From contig JAKSJL010000006.1 in NCBI GenBank assembly GCA_024398295.1, forward strand, positions 1-51,414: a stretch of 51,414 nt of DNA, in the 5' to 3' direction. The stretch comes from Bacteroidales bacterium (GTDB lineage Bacteria; Bacteroidota; Bacteroidia; Bacteroidales; UBA932). Within the stretch, counting starts at the first letter, position 1; each line of letters starts with the position of its first letter. Both the position numbers and the translations under genes were made by a program. A model generated the notes under the pieces. It had not been told where the DNA came from. It made no database searches and was given only the letters and a program-made list of their open reading frames with translations. Positions 17,736-26,175 of this stretch are shown in pieces.

Positions 17736-19601
17736 CTAAGCCTCGCTGACTGTCATCTCGCAGTTACGGCAGTCGAAGCCCAGGGCGAATCTCCTGCCGT
17801 TGTTCATCAGGTAGAGAGGGCCGCTGGCCTTGGCTCCCTGATGGACAGGGCACATTCCCAGCTCATGCCTGATGCAGTATTTCGTGCGCATGAGCTCGGC
17901 ATCCGCCTGGTGTGAAAGCTCGTAGGCTTCATCCATCTGGGTGACTCCGCGGCTGGCATAGACCTCTCGCGAGAGTCTGTTTGAGATGTTTGCCTTGTAG
18001 CTCAAAGTCTCTTCTGGGGCCTCTACGGATACATCTCTGTGGCCTTGTGCTAGAGGCCTAGCCTTGAGTGGCTGGGCGTCCAGGTCTTCTGCCATGAGCC
18101 TTCTGATGCTGTTAAGGATCGACGCACTGAGCAGCGGCAGCTTGCCGCCAGGAGTGCTGACCTTGATCTCGGAGAGATGGAACCTGTAGATGCCCGCTCT
18201 TTTCGAGATCTGGCCCTCGATGAGGGCTCTCTGTCGCTCTGCGTTCTCGGCGTCCTCGAGGTCCGCCTTGAATGCGCTGAGCACCTCGCGCCCATCCTCC
18301 GTACGGGCCGTGAAGTCTATGTCATAGCTTCCGCTGATGGCTACGGACACATCCACATCCATCTCGCGCACGGGCATGTTCTTCTCAAGCTCCTTCTCGA
18401 ACTGGGCGTTAATGTTTCGGTAGAGAGGGGCGCCAGCGACGATGTCAGGGGAGAACTTGCAGCGGATGGTGAGGCCCTCGCAGACATCGCCGCGGAAGCC
18501 CAGAAGGCCACCCTGGCCGTCCTTGAGGTTCCTTCCTATGGTGCAGAAGCCATCTCCGTTGTGTAGCTCCACGCCACCTGGGACCGGCTTTACGCGTATC
18601 TCCATCGTCTTATGGTCCACTCTGCGGACCCCTGCGACGCTTCCGATACGCTCTCCCATGGACTTCGGCGCGTCCATTGACGACCACTGGCCGCGCTCCC
18701 CGTCCAGGTACAGCTCGGTATATCCTCTGTTGAATGTCTTCGCGCTGTCTGGCCTGAATCCTCCGCTCACGTGGCCGGACGACGCCCTGCAGTACTCTTC
18801 AGGATACTTGCTCACGAGAGCGTCAAGTGCCAGCGAGTACTCGCGTACCACGTTCTTTACGTAGGATGCACTCTTGAGCCTTCCTTCTATCTTGAACGAG
18901 CAGACTCCTGCTCCGGCCATGTCCTCCAGCCTTTCCAGCAGGCGGTAATCCTTGAGCGAAAGAAGAGCCTTGTCCTTCACGATGGTCTTTCCAGACTCGT
19001 CCACAAGGTCGTAGAGCGACCTGCAGGCCTGTATGCATCCACCTCTGTTTGCGCTGCGTCTCGAGATGTTCTCAGACATGTAGCACTGACCACTGTAGCA
19101 TACACACAGGGCTCCATGCACGAAGCACTCTATCTCGCATTCAGGCACTGACTCGCTTATCAGCCTGATGTCTTCCAGCGAGAGCTCGCGCTCAAGCACC
19201 AGCCTTGAGAATCCAAGGCTCTGGTAGAAGCAAGCCTTGCCTGCGTCCCTTATGGCACACTGGGTGGAGGCATGAAGAGGGACCTTGATGTCATCCCAAG
19301 TGGTGACAGCCAGGTCCTGCACTATGAATGCGTCGACGCCAGCCTCCTGGGCGTCGAGCATGAGTTTATGTACGCGCTCCAGCTCCTCGTCATACACGAT
19401 GGTATTTACGGTGAGGAATATCCTCACTCCGAACTTGTGCGCATAGGTACACAGACGCTCCACGTCCTGCATGGAGTTACCTGCGTCCTTTCTGGCTCCG
19501 AACTCCTCTGCCGCGATATACACGGCATCGGCACCGCAGTCTATAGCTGCGATGCCGATATCGTAGTTTCTCGCTGGTGCGAGAAGTTCAAGTGATGTCA
19601 T
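17736..19601 (-). CDS. U32 family peptidase-like protein, RlhA type
   Basis: The 621-residue protein has the U32 fold: LELLAPARNYDIGIAAIDCGADAVYI at the start, and the family signature ECFVHGALCVCYSGQC (about 158-173), followed by RGGCIQACR with further conserved cysteines. The long C-terminal part fits the DUF3656-containing subgroup that includes E. coli RlhA (YdcP), which hydroxylates C2501 of 23S rRNA. By family knowledge it is more likely an RNA-modifying enzyme than a protease. The start ATG overlaps the TPR gene stop by one base (TAATG), so the two are co-translated. Confidence 0.82.
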   Translation of the reverse strand: MTSLELLAPARNYDIGIAAIDCGADAVYIAAEEFGARKDAGNSMQDVERLCTYAHKFGVRIFLTVNTIVYDEELERVHKLMLDAQEAGVDAFIVQDLAVTTWDDIKVPLHASTQCAIRDAGKACFYQSLGFSRLVLERELSLEDIRLISESVPECEIECFVHGALCVCYSGQCYMSENISRRSANRGGCIQACRSLYDLVDESGKTIVKDKALLSLKDYRLLERLEDMAGAGVCSFKIEGRLKSASYVKNVVREYSLALDALVSKYPEEYCRASSGHVSGGFRPDSAKTFNRGYTELYLDGERGQWSSMDAPKSMGERIGSVAGVRRVDHKTMEIRVKPVPGGVELHNGDGFCTIGRNLKDGQGGLLGFRGDVCEGLTIRCKFSPDIVAGAPLYRNINAQFEKELEKNMPVREMDVDVSVAISGSYDIDFTARTEDGREVLSAFKADLEDAENAERQRALIEGQISKRAGIYRFHLSEIKVSTPGGKLPLLSASILNSIRRLMAEDLDAQPLKARPLAQGHRDVSVEAPEETLSYKANISNRLSREVYASRGVTQMDEAYELSHQADAELMRTKYCIRHELGMCPVHQGAKASGPLYLMNNGRRFALGFDCRNCEMTVSEA

Positions 19602-20533
19602 TACTTGAGAGCGTCGATCTGCTTCTTAGCCTCAGCACCGAACTTAGGATCGGTAAGAGCCTTGGTGTAGAACTCCTTAGCCTTGGCGTTATTCTTAGCC
19701 TTCTGATAGAGAGCACCGAGGGTGAAAGCGATCTGACCAGCGTTCTTTGACTCTGGAGCTGCCTCGAGATAGCTCTCGAAGTACTTGATGGCGTCAACCT
19801 CCTTGCCTGCAAGCTGTGAAGCCTGGCCAGCGATCTGGAGACACTTTGCATCCTCAACATACTCGTTTGACTTGAGAGCGCTCTCTACAGCCTCAGCATA
19901 CTTCTTAGCCTTGAGTGCTGCAGAAGCCTTCTTGAGGTTGATGTTTGCGAGCTGCTTCTTGGCTGCTACTACCTGGCCATTCTCGAGAGCCTGGGTGAAA
20001 GCTGCCTCTGCGCTGTCGTTATCACCGAGCTTAGCGTAGCAAGCACCGAGGGTGAGAGCTACCTTTCCGTTTGTAGGATCGTCAGCGAGGATATCCTTGA
20101 ATGCCTCTACTGCGCCAGCGAAATCCTGAGCCTTGTAGAGATCATTTGCCTTCTTCATCTTGATCTGAGGTACGAGATCAGCGGCCTCGTCGAGAACGTC
20201 GTCTACCTTGTACTCCTCAGCTACCTTTACTGCCTCAGCGATGCCCTTGAGAGCCTCATCGAGCTTGTTCTCGTTGATGGCATCCTTAGCGATGGCGAGC
20301 ATGATTCTAGGGATGATGTCCTTGCAGGTGCTGACGATTTCTGCACCCTCCTCGCCACAAGCCTCAGCAAGTGTAAGAGCCTCCTTGAAACCCTTGAGAG
20401 CAGTGGTATAATCATTGCTGGTAAGAGCCTCGTTTGCGGTCTTTGCGGTTTCAGTGGCAGTAGCCATGTCCTGTGCAGATGCCATGCATACTGATACTGC
20501 GATGGCGATGATCGAAAGAATCAATTTCTTCAT
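19601..20533 (-). CDS. Secreted TPR-repeat protein
   Basis: This 310-residue protein has a signal peptide (MKKLILSIIAIAVSVCMASAQ). It then has alpha-helical repeats of the TPR/Sel1-like type, for example GKVALTLGACYAKLGDNDSA and QIAFTLGALYQKAKNNAKA, rich in Ala and Lys. The frame extends upstream to 20677, but that part runs through the promoter and has no signal-peptide logic, so ATG 20533 is chosen. It probably works in the periplasm as a protein-binding scaffold. Its coupling to the U32 gene has no obvious functional reason. Confidence 0.8.
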   Translation of the reverse strand: MKKLILSIIAIAVSVCMASAQDMATATETAKTANEALTSNDYTTALKGFKEALTLAEACGEEGAEIVSTCKDIIPRIMLAIAKDAINENKLDEALKGIAEAVKVAEEYKVDDVLDEAADLVPQIKMKKANDLYKAQDFAGAVEAFKDILADDPTNGKVALTLGACYAKLGDNDSAEAAFTQALENGQVVAAKKQLANINLKKASAALKAKKYAEAVESALKSNEYVEDAKCLQIAGQASQLAGKEVDAIKYFESYLEAAPESKNAGQIAFTLGALYQKAKNNAKAKEFYTKALTDPKFGAEAKKQIDALK

Positions 20534-20573
20534 AATGGTATAAAGTTTAATAATTAATTCAGGTGTATGAATC

Positions 20574-20604
20574 ACAAAGGTAGTAAAAAAAACCTTACCT
20601 TTGT
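20574..20604. promoter_or_regulatory. Overlapping divergent promoters, TPR gene / M16-like gene
   Basis: A perfect 9-bp inverted repeat (20574-20582 and 20596-20604, ACAAAGGTA / TACCTTTGT, 13-nt spacer) contains two perfect TAnnTTTG boxes pointing outward. TACCTTTG on the plus strand ends 21 nt before the M16-like ATG. TACCTTTG on the minus strand ends 41 nt before the TPR ATG. The two free positions of the consensus are CC in both boxes. No clear -33 TTTG is present on either side. Confidence 0.65.
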
Positions 20605-20624
20605 AATGCACCACGATATTTGTC

Positions 20625-23216
20625 ATGAGAATTAGCACAAACCTTGCCAAATTCTGTGCTCTGTTTTTTTTATGCATATCCCAGCTGCTGCCCGCTCAGG
20701 ATCTTCCTACCCTGAAAACGGCATCTGAGGTCACTGCAGGGGCACTTCCAAATGGCATCAAATACTATCTTGTCACAAATAAGGTAGACAAGGGAATGGC
20801 TGATTTCGCCATCATCCAGAATGGAGAGGATGATGCGGAGTCTGCCAGAGGGGCTCTTGTGGAGCTCCCTTACTTCGATGGAAAGAAGCCATACAGGTTT
20901 CTTTCCTCAAATGGTGTAGGCTACCGCAGCTATGGCTTCGTGGAGTCGGCACCTGACGCAGTCAAGTATAGGTTCGAGGGCGTTCCGGTGTCTTCTCAGG
21001 CGGTGTGCGACACTACATTGATGATGATGTTCGGCATCAGCGAGCGCAGCCCATACGCCCAGGCGGTGGTGGTGAGCGGAGACATTGACCCGAAAGCGCT
21101 GGTGGAGAGGATGAAGGTGCTCTCCATGATGGTGAGTCGCAGGCAGCCGCTCCCTAAGCAGAAGCCGTTGCAGAGCCTGCTGGCGGACTCCATGAGAGTG
21201 GAGTGCGTGGCGCCGGACAGAGACGGCGTGGCGCGGGTCACGGTGGCATTTGCATCGCCTCGCGCGCCGAAGGAGCTGATGGCTACAGTCCAGCCGCTGG
21301 TGACTGAGATGTTCGCGAAGGAGCTCGGAATCATTGCCCAGAACCGCATAGAAAGCACATTCCGCCAGAGGAACATCCCGCTGGCAGAGGTGGAGACAGA
21401 ATACAGAAGCAGCGCGGATGGCCCGTCGGATGAGGAGTTCACAGTCAGCGTCAGCGTCGCGCCAGGAAGGGTTCAGGACGCGGTGCAGGCGCTCTCGGAG
21501 GTGCTCTCATCTCTGGATGCGAAGAGCACGAGCGTCGAGGAGTACGCCTTTGCGCGTGACGAGTTCCTCACTTCCATAGCGAAGACGGCGGCGAAGAAGA
21601 CCACGAACAAGGAGTGGATGGACAGGTGTATAGCGGCGTACCTCTATGGGGCCCCACTTGCCACCACTGCGACGCGCGCCGAGTTCTTCGCTCAGCAGAG
21701 GCTTCCTGTCGATAGGGTGCTGCCGCTGTTCAATGATTTCGTGTCGGCGCTGCTCGATCCATCGAAGAATGTTGCTCTGCGCTGTGCCGCACCAGCATCC
21801 AGCGTCGACGCCGCTGAGCTCCGCACTGTATTCACCGTGGCTTGGCGTATGGCCAATGTAGAAGGCTCCATCCCTACTTTCATCCAGAACTACGGCGACT
21901 CCACCAAGCTTGCCACCCCGAAGGCGAAGGTGAAGCTGAAGAAGGAGGCTGCCGAGCCGGTGACCGGAGGCAAGATGTGGACATTCTCAAATGGCATGCG
22001 CGTCATCTACAAGAAGATGGATACTCAGGGCAAGTTTGACTACGCCCTCATGATAAAGGGAGGCTACTCGGGCGTCCAGGGCATAGGCCAGGGCGAGTGT
22101 GGCTTCGTTCAGGACATGCTCCAGCTCAGCGACGTGGCCGGCCTCAGCGGAGCGACTTTCCAGAATATGCTGAAGGCCAATGCTGTAGTCCAGAAGACAT
22201 CGGTGAGCCTTTCCGACATGCGCATCAGCGGATCGGCTCCGTCAGACATGCTTCCGTTTGTGATGAAGTCGCTGCTGGCTGTCGCGAACGAGAGGAAGGT
22301 GAACAGTGAGTCCTTTGCCTATTACAGGGAGTGCGAGGGGCTTCGTCAGGCACTGGTGAGACGACAGCAGGAGGGCATATCCGCTGTCGTGGACAGCATA
22401 ATGTGTCCTGAATACAAATACACTCCGACCAAGCGTCTGAGCGCACTGAGGAATGACCTTCCTCAGCGTGCGGAAAAATACTTCGCAAACCAGTTCTCAC
22501 GCGTGTCCGATGGTGTTTTCGTGCTCATTGGCGACCTGGATGAGGACGTGGTGAAGAAGGTTCTCTGTCGCTATCTGGGTGGCTTCGAGACCAGCTCACA
22601 GCACGCTGTGAGACCATCCGTCAGCTACAAGCTGCGCCCAGGATGGTCGACGTGCACGGTGGGCTCAGAAGACGCGGAGGCGGGGAGCGGCGAGCCAAGT
22701 GTGAACGTGGCGATGTCCGCGCTGCTGCCGTTCAGTGGCGAGCATTTCATGGCGTACAAGCTCGCGCAGCTCGTGCTCGAGCGCGAGATCGTGCAGGCCA
22801 TAGCCGACTCAGGCATGTATCTGGAGATATCTGACAGTTACGAGGTGTTCCCTGTGGAGCGCCTTAACCTGAGGTTCAGCTGTCGTCCGTCCGAGGAGTC
22901 CGGGCTTCCAGCCGGGATAGCTCCGGAGAATCCTCTGAAGGCGCTGGGACGTGTCAGGGAGGCTATAGCGAAGGTGTCGAAGGGCACTCTTACAGATTCT
23001 CAGCTGAAGCTCGCGAAGGCAGATCTTCTCGACGACATGACGGCGGAGTATGCACGTCCATCAGTGATGATGCAGAACGTGCTCACCAGATACTCGGATG
23101 GCAAGGACATGGTGTCGGGTTTCAAGGACAAGATAAATTCAGTGAGCCTTGCTGATGTAAGGGACATCCTGAAGAAGTTTGAGGATGGAAGCAAGGTGGA
23201 GTTCATAGTTTATTAG
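20625..23216 (+). CDS. M16-family (insulinase-like) protein without the zinc motif
   Basis: The 863-residue secreted protein (signal peptide about 1-24, ending LLPAQ) has two M16-like halves. The first opens with ALPNGIKYYLVTNKVDKGMADFAIIQ and the second, near residue 447, with WTFSNGMRVIYKKMDTQGKFDYALMIKGG. In active M16 proteases this strand is followed by HxxEH, and it is absent from both halves: the corresponding segments read ARGALVELPYF and QGECGFVQDML. It therefore looks like a pseudo-protease, like the inactive subunits of M16 heterodimers. The neighbour 4 nt downstream encodes DUF3109. Confidence 0.8.
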   Translation: MRISTNLAKFCALFFLCISQLLPAQDLPTLKTASEVTAGALPNGIKYYLVTNKVDKGMADFAIIQNGEDDAESARGALVELPYFDGKKPYRFLSSNGVGYRSYGFVESAPDAVKYRFEGVPVSSQAVCDTTLMMMFGISERSPYAQAVVVSGDIDPKALVERMKVLSMMVSRRQPLPKQKPLQSLLADSMRVECVAPDRDGVARVTVAFASPRAPKELMATVQPLVTEMFAKELGIIAQNRIESTFRQRNIPLAEVETEYRSSADGPSDEEFTVSVSVAPGRVQDAVQALSEVLSSLDAKSTSVEEYAFARDEFLTSIAKTAAKKTTNKEWMDRCIAAYLYGAPLATTATRAEFFAQQRLPVDRVLPLFNDFVSALLDPSKNVALRCAAPASSVDAAELRTVFTVAWRMANVEGSIPTFIQNYGDSTKLATPKAKVKLKKEAAEPVTGGKMWTFSNGMRVIYKKMDTQGKFDYALMIKGGYSGVQGIGQGECGFVQDMLQLSDVAGLSGATFQNMLKANAVVQKTSVSLSDMRISGSAPSDMLPFVMKSLLAVANERKVNSESFAYYRECEGLRQALVRRQQEGISAVVDSIMCPEYKYTPTKRLSALRNDLPQRAEKYFANQFSRVSDGVFVLIGDLDEDVVKKVLCRYLGGFETSSQHAVRPSVSYKLRPGWSTCTVGSEDAEAGSGEPSVNVAMSALLPFSGEHFMAYKLAQLVLEREIVQAIADSGMYLEISDSYEVFPVERLNLRFSCRPSEESGLPAGIAPENPLKALGRVREAIAKVSKGTLTDSQLKLAKADLLDDMTAEYARPSVMMQNVLTRYSDGKDMVSGFKDKINSVSLADVRDILKKFEDGSKVEFIVY

Positions 23217-23220
23217 TACA

Positions 23221-23826
23221 ATGGGAAGAAGGGATTTCGGAACGATCATAGAGATAGGTGACATCCTTGTGTCTGAGGAGGTCGTGACAGAGTATTTCGC
23301 ATGTGACTATGCGGTGTGCAAGGGTAAATGCTGCATCGTAGGTGACTGCGGGGCACCGATGAAGGATGAGGAGATAGAGGAGTGCGAGAGGGATTATCCG
23401 AAGTACTCGCATCTCATGAGCGAGAAAGGCCGTGCCGCGGCTGAGGAGAAAGGCTTCTTCGAGATAGACATCGAGGGCGATATCGTGACTCCATTGGTCC
23501 CTGGCACCGAGGAGTGCGCATACACGCACTTCGATGAGGCCGGGAACTGCCTCTGCGCCATCGAGATGTGCCATCTGGACGGCAAATGCCAGTTCCGCAA
23601 GCCCATCTCGTGCTCATTGTACCCTATTCGCGTGAAGGAGCTCACGGGAGGCGGTAAGGCGCTGAACCTGCATCATTGGGACATCTGTGCCGATGCCTTC
23701 ATAAAGGGGGCACGCGAAAAGAAAAGGGTCTATCAGTTCCTGAAAGACCCTCTCATCGCCGCTTTTGGCGAAGACTTCTATGAGCAGCTCTGTGCCGCTG
23801 CAGAATATGTTCTAAAGAACCAGTGA
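23221..23826 (+). CDS. DUF3109 family protein
   Basis: The 201-residue cytosolic protein carries a dense cysteine pattern typical of DUF3109, a Bacteroidota family related to YkgJ-type metal or Fe-S binding proteins. The first cluster is CDYAVCKGKCCIVGDCGAP (29-47). The second is CLCAIEMCHLDGKCQFRKP with CSLYPIRVKEL (about 110-141). The function is unknown. It follows the M16-like gene by 4 nt, and its last 15 bp overlap the 3' end of the convergent GHL10 gene. Confidence 0.85.
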   Translation: MGRRDFGTIIEIGDILVSEEVVTEYFACDYAVCKGKCCIVGDCGAPMKDEEIEECERDYPKYSHLMSEKGRAAAEEKGFFEIDIEGDIVTPLVPGTEECAYTHFDEAGNCLCAIEMCHLDGKCQFRKPISCSLYPIRVKELTGGGKALNLHHWDICADAFIKGAREKKRVYQFLKDPLIAAFGEDFYEQLCAAAEYVLKNQ

Positions 23827-25380
23827 ACTCAGAAATGACTGCTGTACCTCAGGTACCGGCAGCGGAGACATGTCCATCGGGCTCTTGAGTCTCATTGGCT
23901 CCGACGGAGCGCTCTCATTCCAGCAGTGGTCTACCACTGTCACCACGTATCTGTATCTGTTTGTGCCCTCTGCAGGCCTGTAGCCATTCTCCTTGGTGAT
24001 GGCTACGATGTGCTTAGGGTCAGAGATGTCGATATCCTCGTTCTCATCAAACCTATATACCACGTAGAAGTGTGGCTCCTGCATCACGTCGTCTGTGCGC
24101 TGGGCGTACCAGATGATCTCCTCGAGGTCAGATCCAATGATTGAGACTGGGTCTGGTGCGATGGCGTCGATGTCGGTGTACGCTGGGATAAGTGACAGCG
24201 CCTTCTGGTACTTCACGGTGAGTGAGTCGCAGATGCCGTTCACATTCTTAGGGATGCTCCAGCCTGGCCACCAGATGTTTCCGTGCACACCGTCGCGCTC
24301 TCTCACCATTCTCATCTTGGTGCCAAGCTGAGTGGTGGTGCTGTCCTGAAGGTCTGGCTTGTTCAGTGATGAGATAGACTGGCCGATGTAGAGATGTCCC
24401 TTGAAGTTCGAGTCATTCCACCAGTTGATGAGCACGTCGTAGTCTGCTCTTGGATGGCCTATCTCCCAGTAAAGCTGAGGCGCCATGTAGTCGATATAGC
24501 CCTTGTTTGCCCATCCTGGGACGTCAGCGAAGAGCTGGTCGTAGTTTGAGAGACCATTTGTACGTGATCCGGAAGGGTCATCCTTGAGGTTCCTGTGGAT
24601 GCCGAAAGGGGAGATACCGAAACGTACCCAAGGCTTTATCTCCTTGATCGCCTTGTTTATGTCGCGGATGAGTACCTCTGTGTTATGTCTTCTCCAGTCA
24701 TTCTTCTGGTCAGGGGTGAAACCGTCCTTGGCTCCATATTTCTTGAATGAAGCGTCATCTGGGAAGTCCTTGTTTCCCTCTGGATAAGGATAGAAATAGT
24801 CATCGAAGTGGATGGCATCCACGTCATAGCGCTTCACGATGTCGGCAATCACCTTGATGGTGTGCTCTCGTGCAGCCGGCTCACCTGGATCGAAGTAGAG
24901 CTGCTTTCCGTATCTTTTGAAGATGCCTGGGTTCTTGTAATAGAGGTGATCCTTCGTGAGGACCTCCTTGTCATTCGAGGTGACACGGTAAGGATTAAGC
25001 CATGCGTGGAGTTCCATGCCCCTTTTGTGGCTCTCCTCGATCACGAATGCGAGCGGATCCCAGTATGGCTTCGGAGCCTTGCCCTGGGTACCAGTGAGGA
25101 AGCGGGTCCAAGGCTCCAGAGAGGACTCGAAGAAGGCGTCAGCCTGCGGTCTGACCTGGAATACGATGGCATTGCATCCTGCAGCCTGAAGGGTGTCGAG
25201 GGTGCTTGTGAACCAATCCTGTATCTGCTGAGTGGTCATGTTCCTCATGGTGGTGTTTCCCACGATGTGGAGCCATGCTCCGCGGAATTCTCTTTTCGGA
25301 GTGAGCTGGTCCACCTGCGCGTTCAGCGTGGTGGTGGCGAGTGCCAGTGTAGCAGCTATGGCTGCGAACAGTCTTTTCAT
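23812..25380 (-). CDS. Secreted GHL10-type glycoside hydrolase-like protein
   Basis: The 522-residue protein has a signal peptide (MKRLFAAIAATLALATTTLNAQ). The PF02638 (glycosyl hydrolase-like 10) TIM-barrel domain follows: REFRGAWLHIV, NAIVFQVRPQADAFF, ELHAWLNPYRV, DAIHFDDYFYPYP and FGISPFGI, all family hallmarks. The last part (about 400-500) looks like a fibronectin type III domain (YVVYRFDEN... RYVVTVVD). Related proteins bind or cut peptidoglycan-linked or surface glycans; the substrate here is unknown. It is the last gene of the minus-strand operon, 1 nt after the nitrilase gene. Confidence 0.87.
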   Translation of the reverse strand: MKRLFAAIAATLALATTTLNAQVDQLTPKREFRGAWLHIVGNTTMRNMTTQQIQDWFTSTLDTLQAAGCNAIVFQVRPQADAFFESSLEPWTRFLTGTQGKAPKPYWDPLAFVIEESHKRGMELHAWLNPYRVTSNDKEVLTKDHLYYKNPGIFKRYGKQLYFDPGEPAAREHTIKVIADIVKRYDVDAIHFDDYFYPYPEGNKDFPDDASFKKYGAKDGFTPDQKNDWRRHNTEVLIRDINKAIKEIKPWVRFGISPFGIHRNLKDDPSGSRTNGLSNYDQLFADVPGWANKGYIDYMAPQLYWEIGHPRADYDVLINWWNDSNFKGHLYIGQSISSLNKPDLQDSTTTQLGTKMRMVRERDGVHGNIWWPGWSIPKNVNGICDSLTVKYQKALSLIPAYTDIDAIAPDPVSIIGSDLEEIIWYAQRTDDVMQEPHFYVVYRFDENEDIDISDPKHIVAITKENGYRPAEGTNRYRYVVTVVDHCWNESAPSEPMRLKSPMDMSPLPVPEVQQSFLSSLVL

Positions 25381-25381
25381 T

Positions 25382-26167
25382 TTATTGGTGATTTAGTGTT
25401 AGTGTGTCAGCGTCTGCAAGTACAGGGAACTTCTCTCGGAATGCCCTGAGTGAATCCATATCTATTTCTGCTACAAGTGCTTCTGCTTTCGATGGAGTAC
25501 ATGCCACGATATCTTCTCCGTAAGGGTCGATGATGGCGGAGTCTCCGCTATAGATGCAGGATGGATCTGTACCGACTCTGTTTACAGCGGCTACGAAACA
25601 CTGATTCTCGATGGCTCTGGCCCTTACGAGTGCTTTCCATGCGCCTGAACGAACTGAAGGCCAGCTTGCCACGCATAGCAGGCAGTCGTACTTTCCGTCC
25701 TTTCCGGCGCCGCTGTTCCTGCTCCAAGCTGGGAAGCGGAGGTCGTAGCAGACGATGAGGCGGAAACGGACTCCGCGCCACTCCACGATGACCTGCTCAT
25801 CTCCCGCAGTGAAGCGCTCGTGCTCTCCACTATATGTGAAGAGGTGATGCTTGTCGTAGTGACACTCGCCGTCGGGCGTGACGAAATGGAAGCGGTTCAC
25901 ATATTTACCGTCTGTGGTATGTGTAGCAATGCTTCCGGCTAAGGCACAGTCCATAGCCTTCGCCGTCTCACGCATCCACTCTAGAGAAGCGCACTGCGCT
26001 TCTTCTTCGGCTATGCCCTCTGGATGAGTGGCGAAGCCGGTAGAGAACATCTCCGGAAGCACGTACAGGTCGGCTGCGGGCCAGCATTTGGCCTCTTCTG
26101 TCAGCCTGGATATGTTTGCCTGAGGGTCAGCCCAGACTATTTCTCTCTGGATGATACAGATCTTCAT
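25382..26167 (-). CDS. Carbon-nitrogen hydrolase, omega-amidase (YafV-like)
   Basis: The 261-residue protein has the complete nitrilase-superfamily triad: E39 in VLPEMFSTGF, K106 in YDKHHLF and C140 in LIVCYDLRFPAW. The MFSTGF and RAIENQCFVAAVNRVG segments fit the YafV/Nit2 omega-amidase branch, which hydrolyses alpha-ketoglutaramate and related omega-amides. It is cytosolic, unlike its secreted operon neighbours. The link to the surface proteins upstream and the hydrolase downstream is probably only transcriptional. Confidence 0.88.
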   Translation of the reverse strand: MKICIIQREIVWADPQANISRLTEEAKCWPAADLYVLPEMFSTGFATHPEGIAEEEAQCASLEWMRETAKAMDCALAGSIATHTTDGKYVNRFHFVTPDGECHYDKHHLFTYSGEHERFTAGDEQVIVEWRGVRFRLIVCYDLRFPAWSRNSGAGKDGKYDCLLCVASWPSVRSGAWKALVRARAIENQCFVAAVNRVGTDPSCIYSGDSAIIDPYGEDIVACTPSKAEALVAEIDMDSLRAFREKFPVLADADTLTLNHQ

Positions 26168-26175
26168 ACTTAGTT

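Noticed and set aside
20534-20677. N-terminal extension of the TPR protein
   Set aside because: It crosses the divergent promoter and the start of the M16-like gene; the internal ATG at 20533 has a proper signal peptide.
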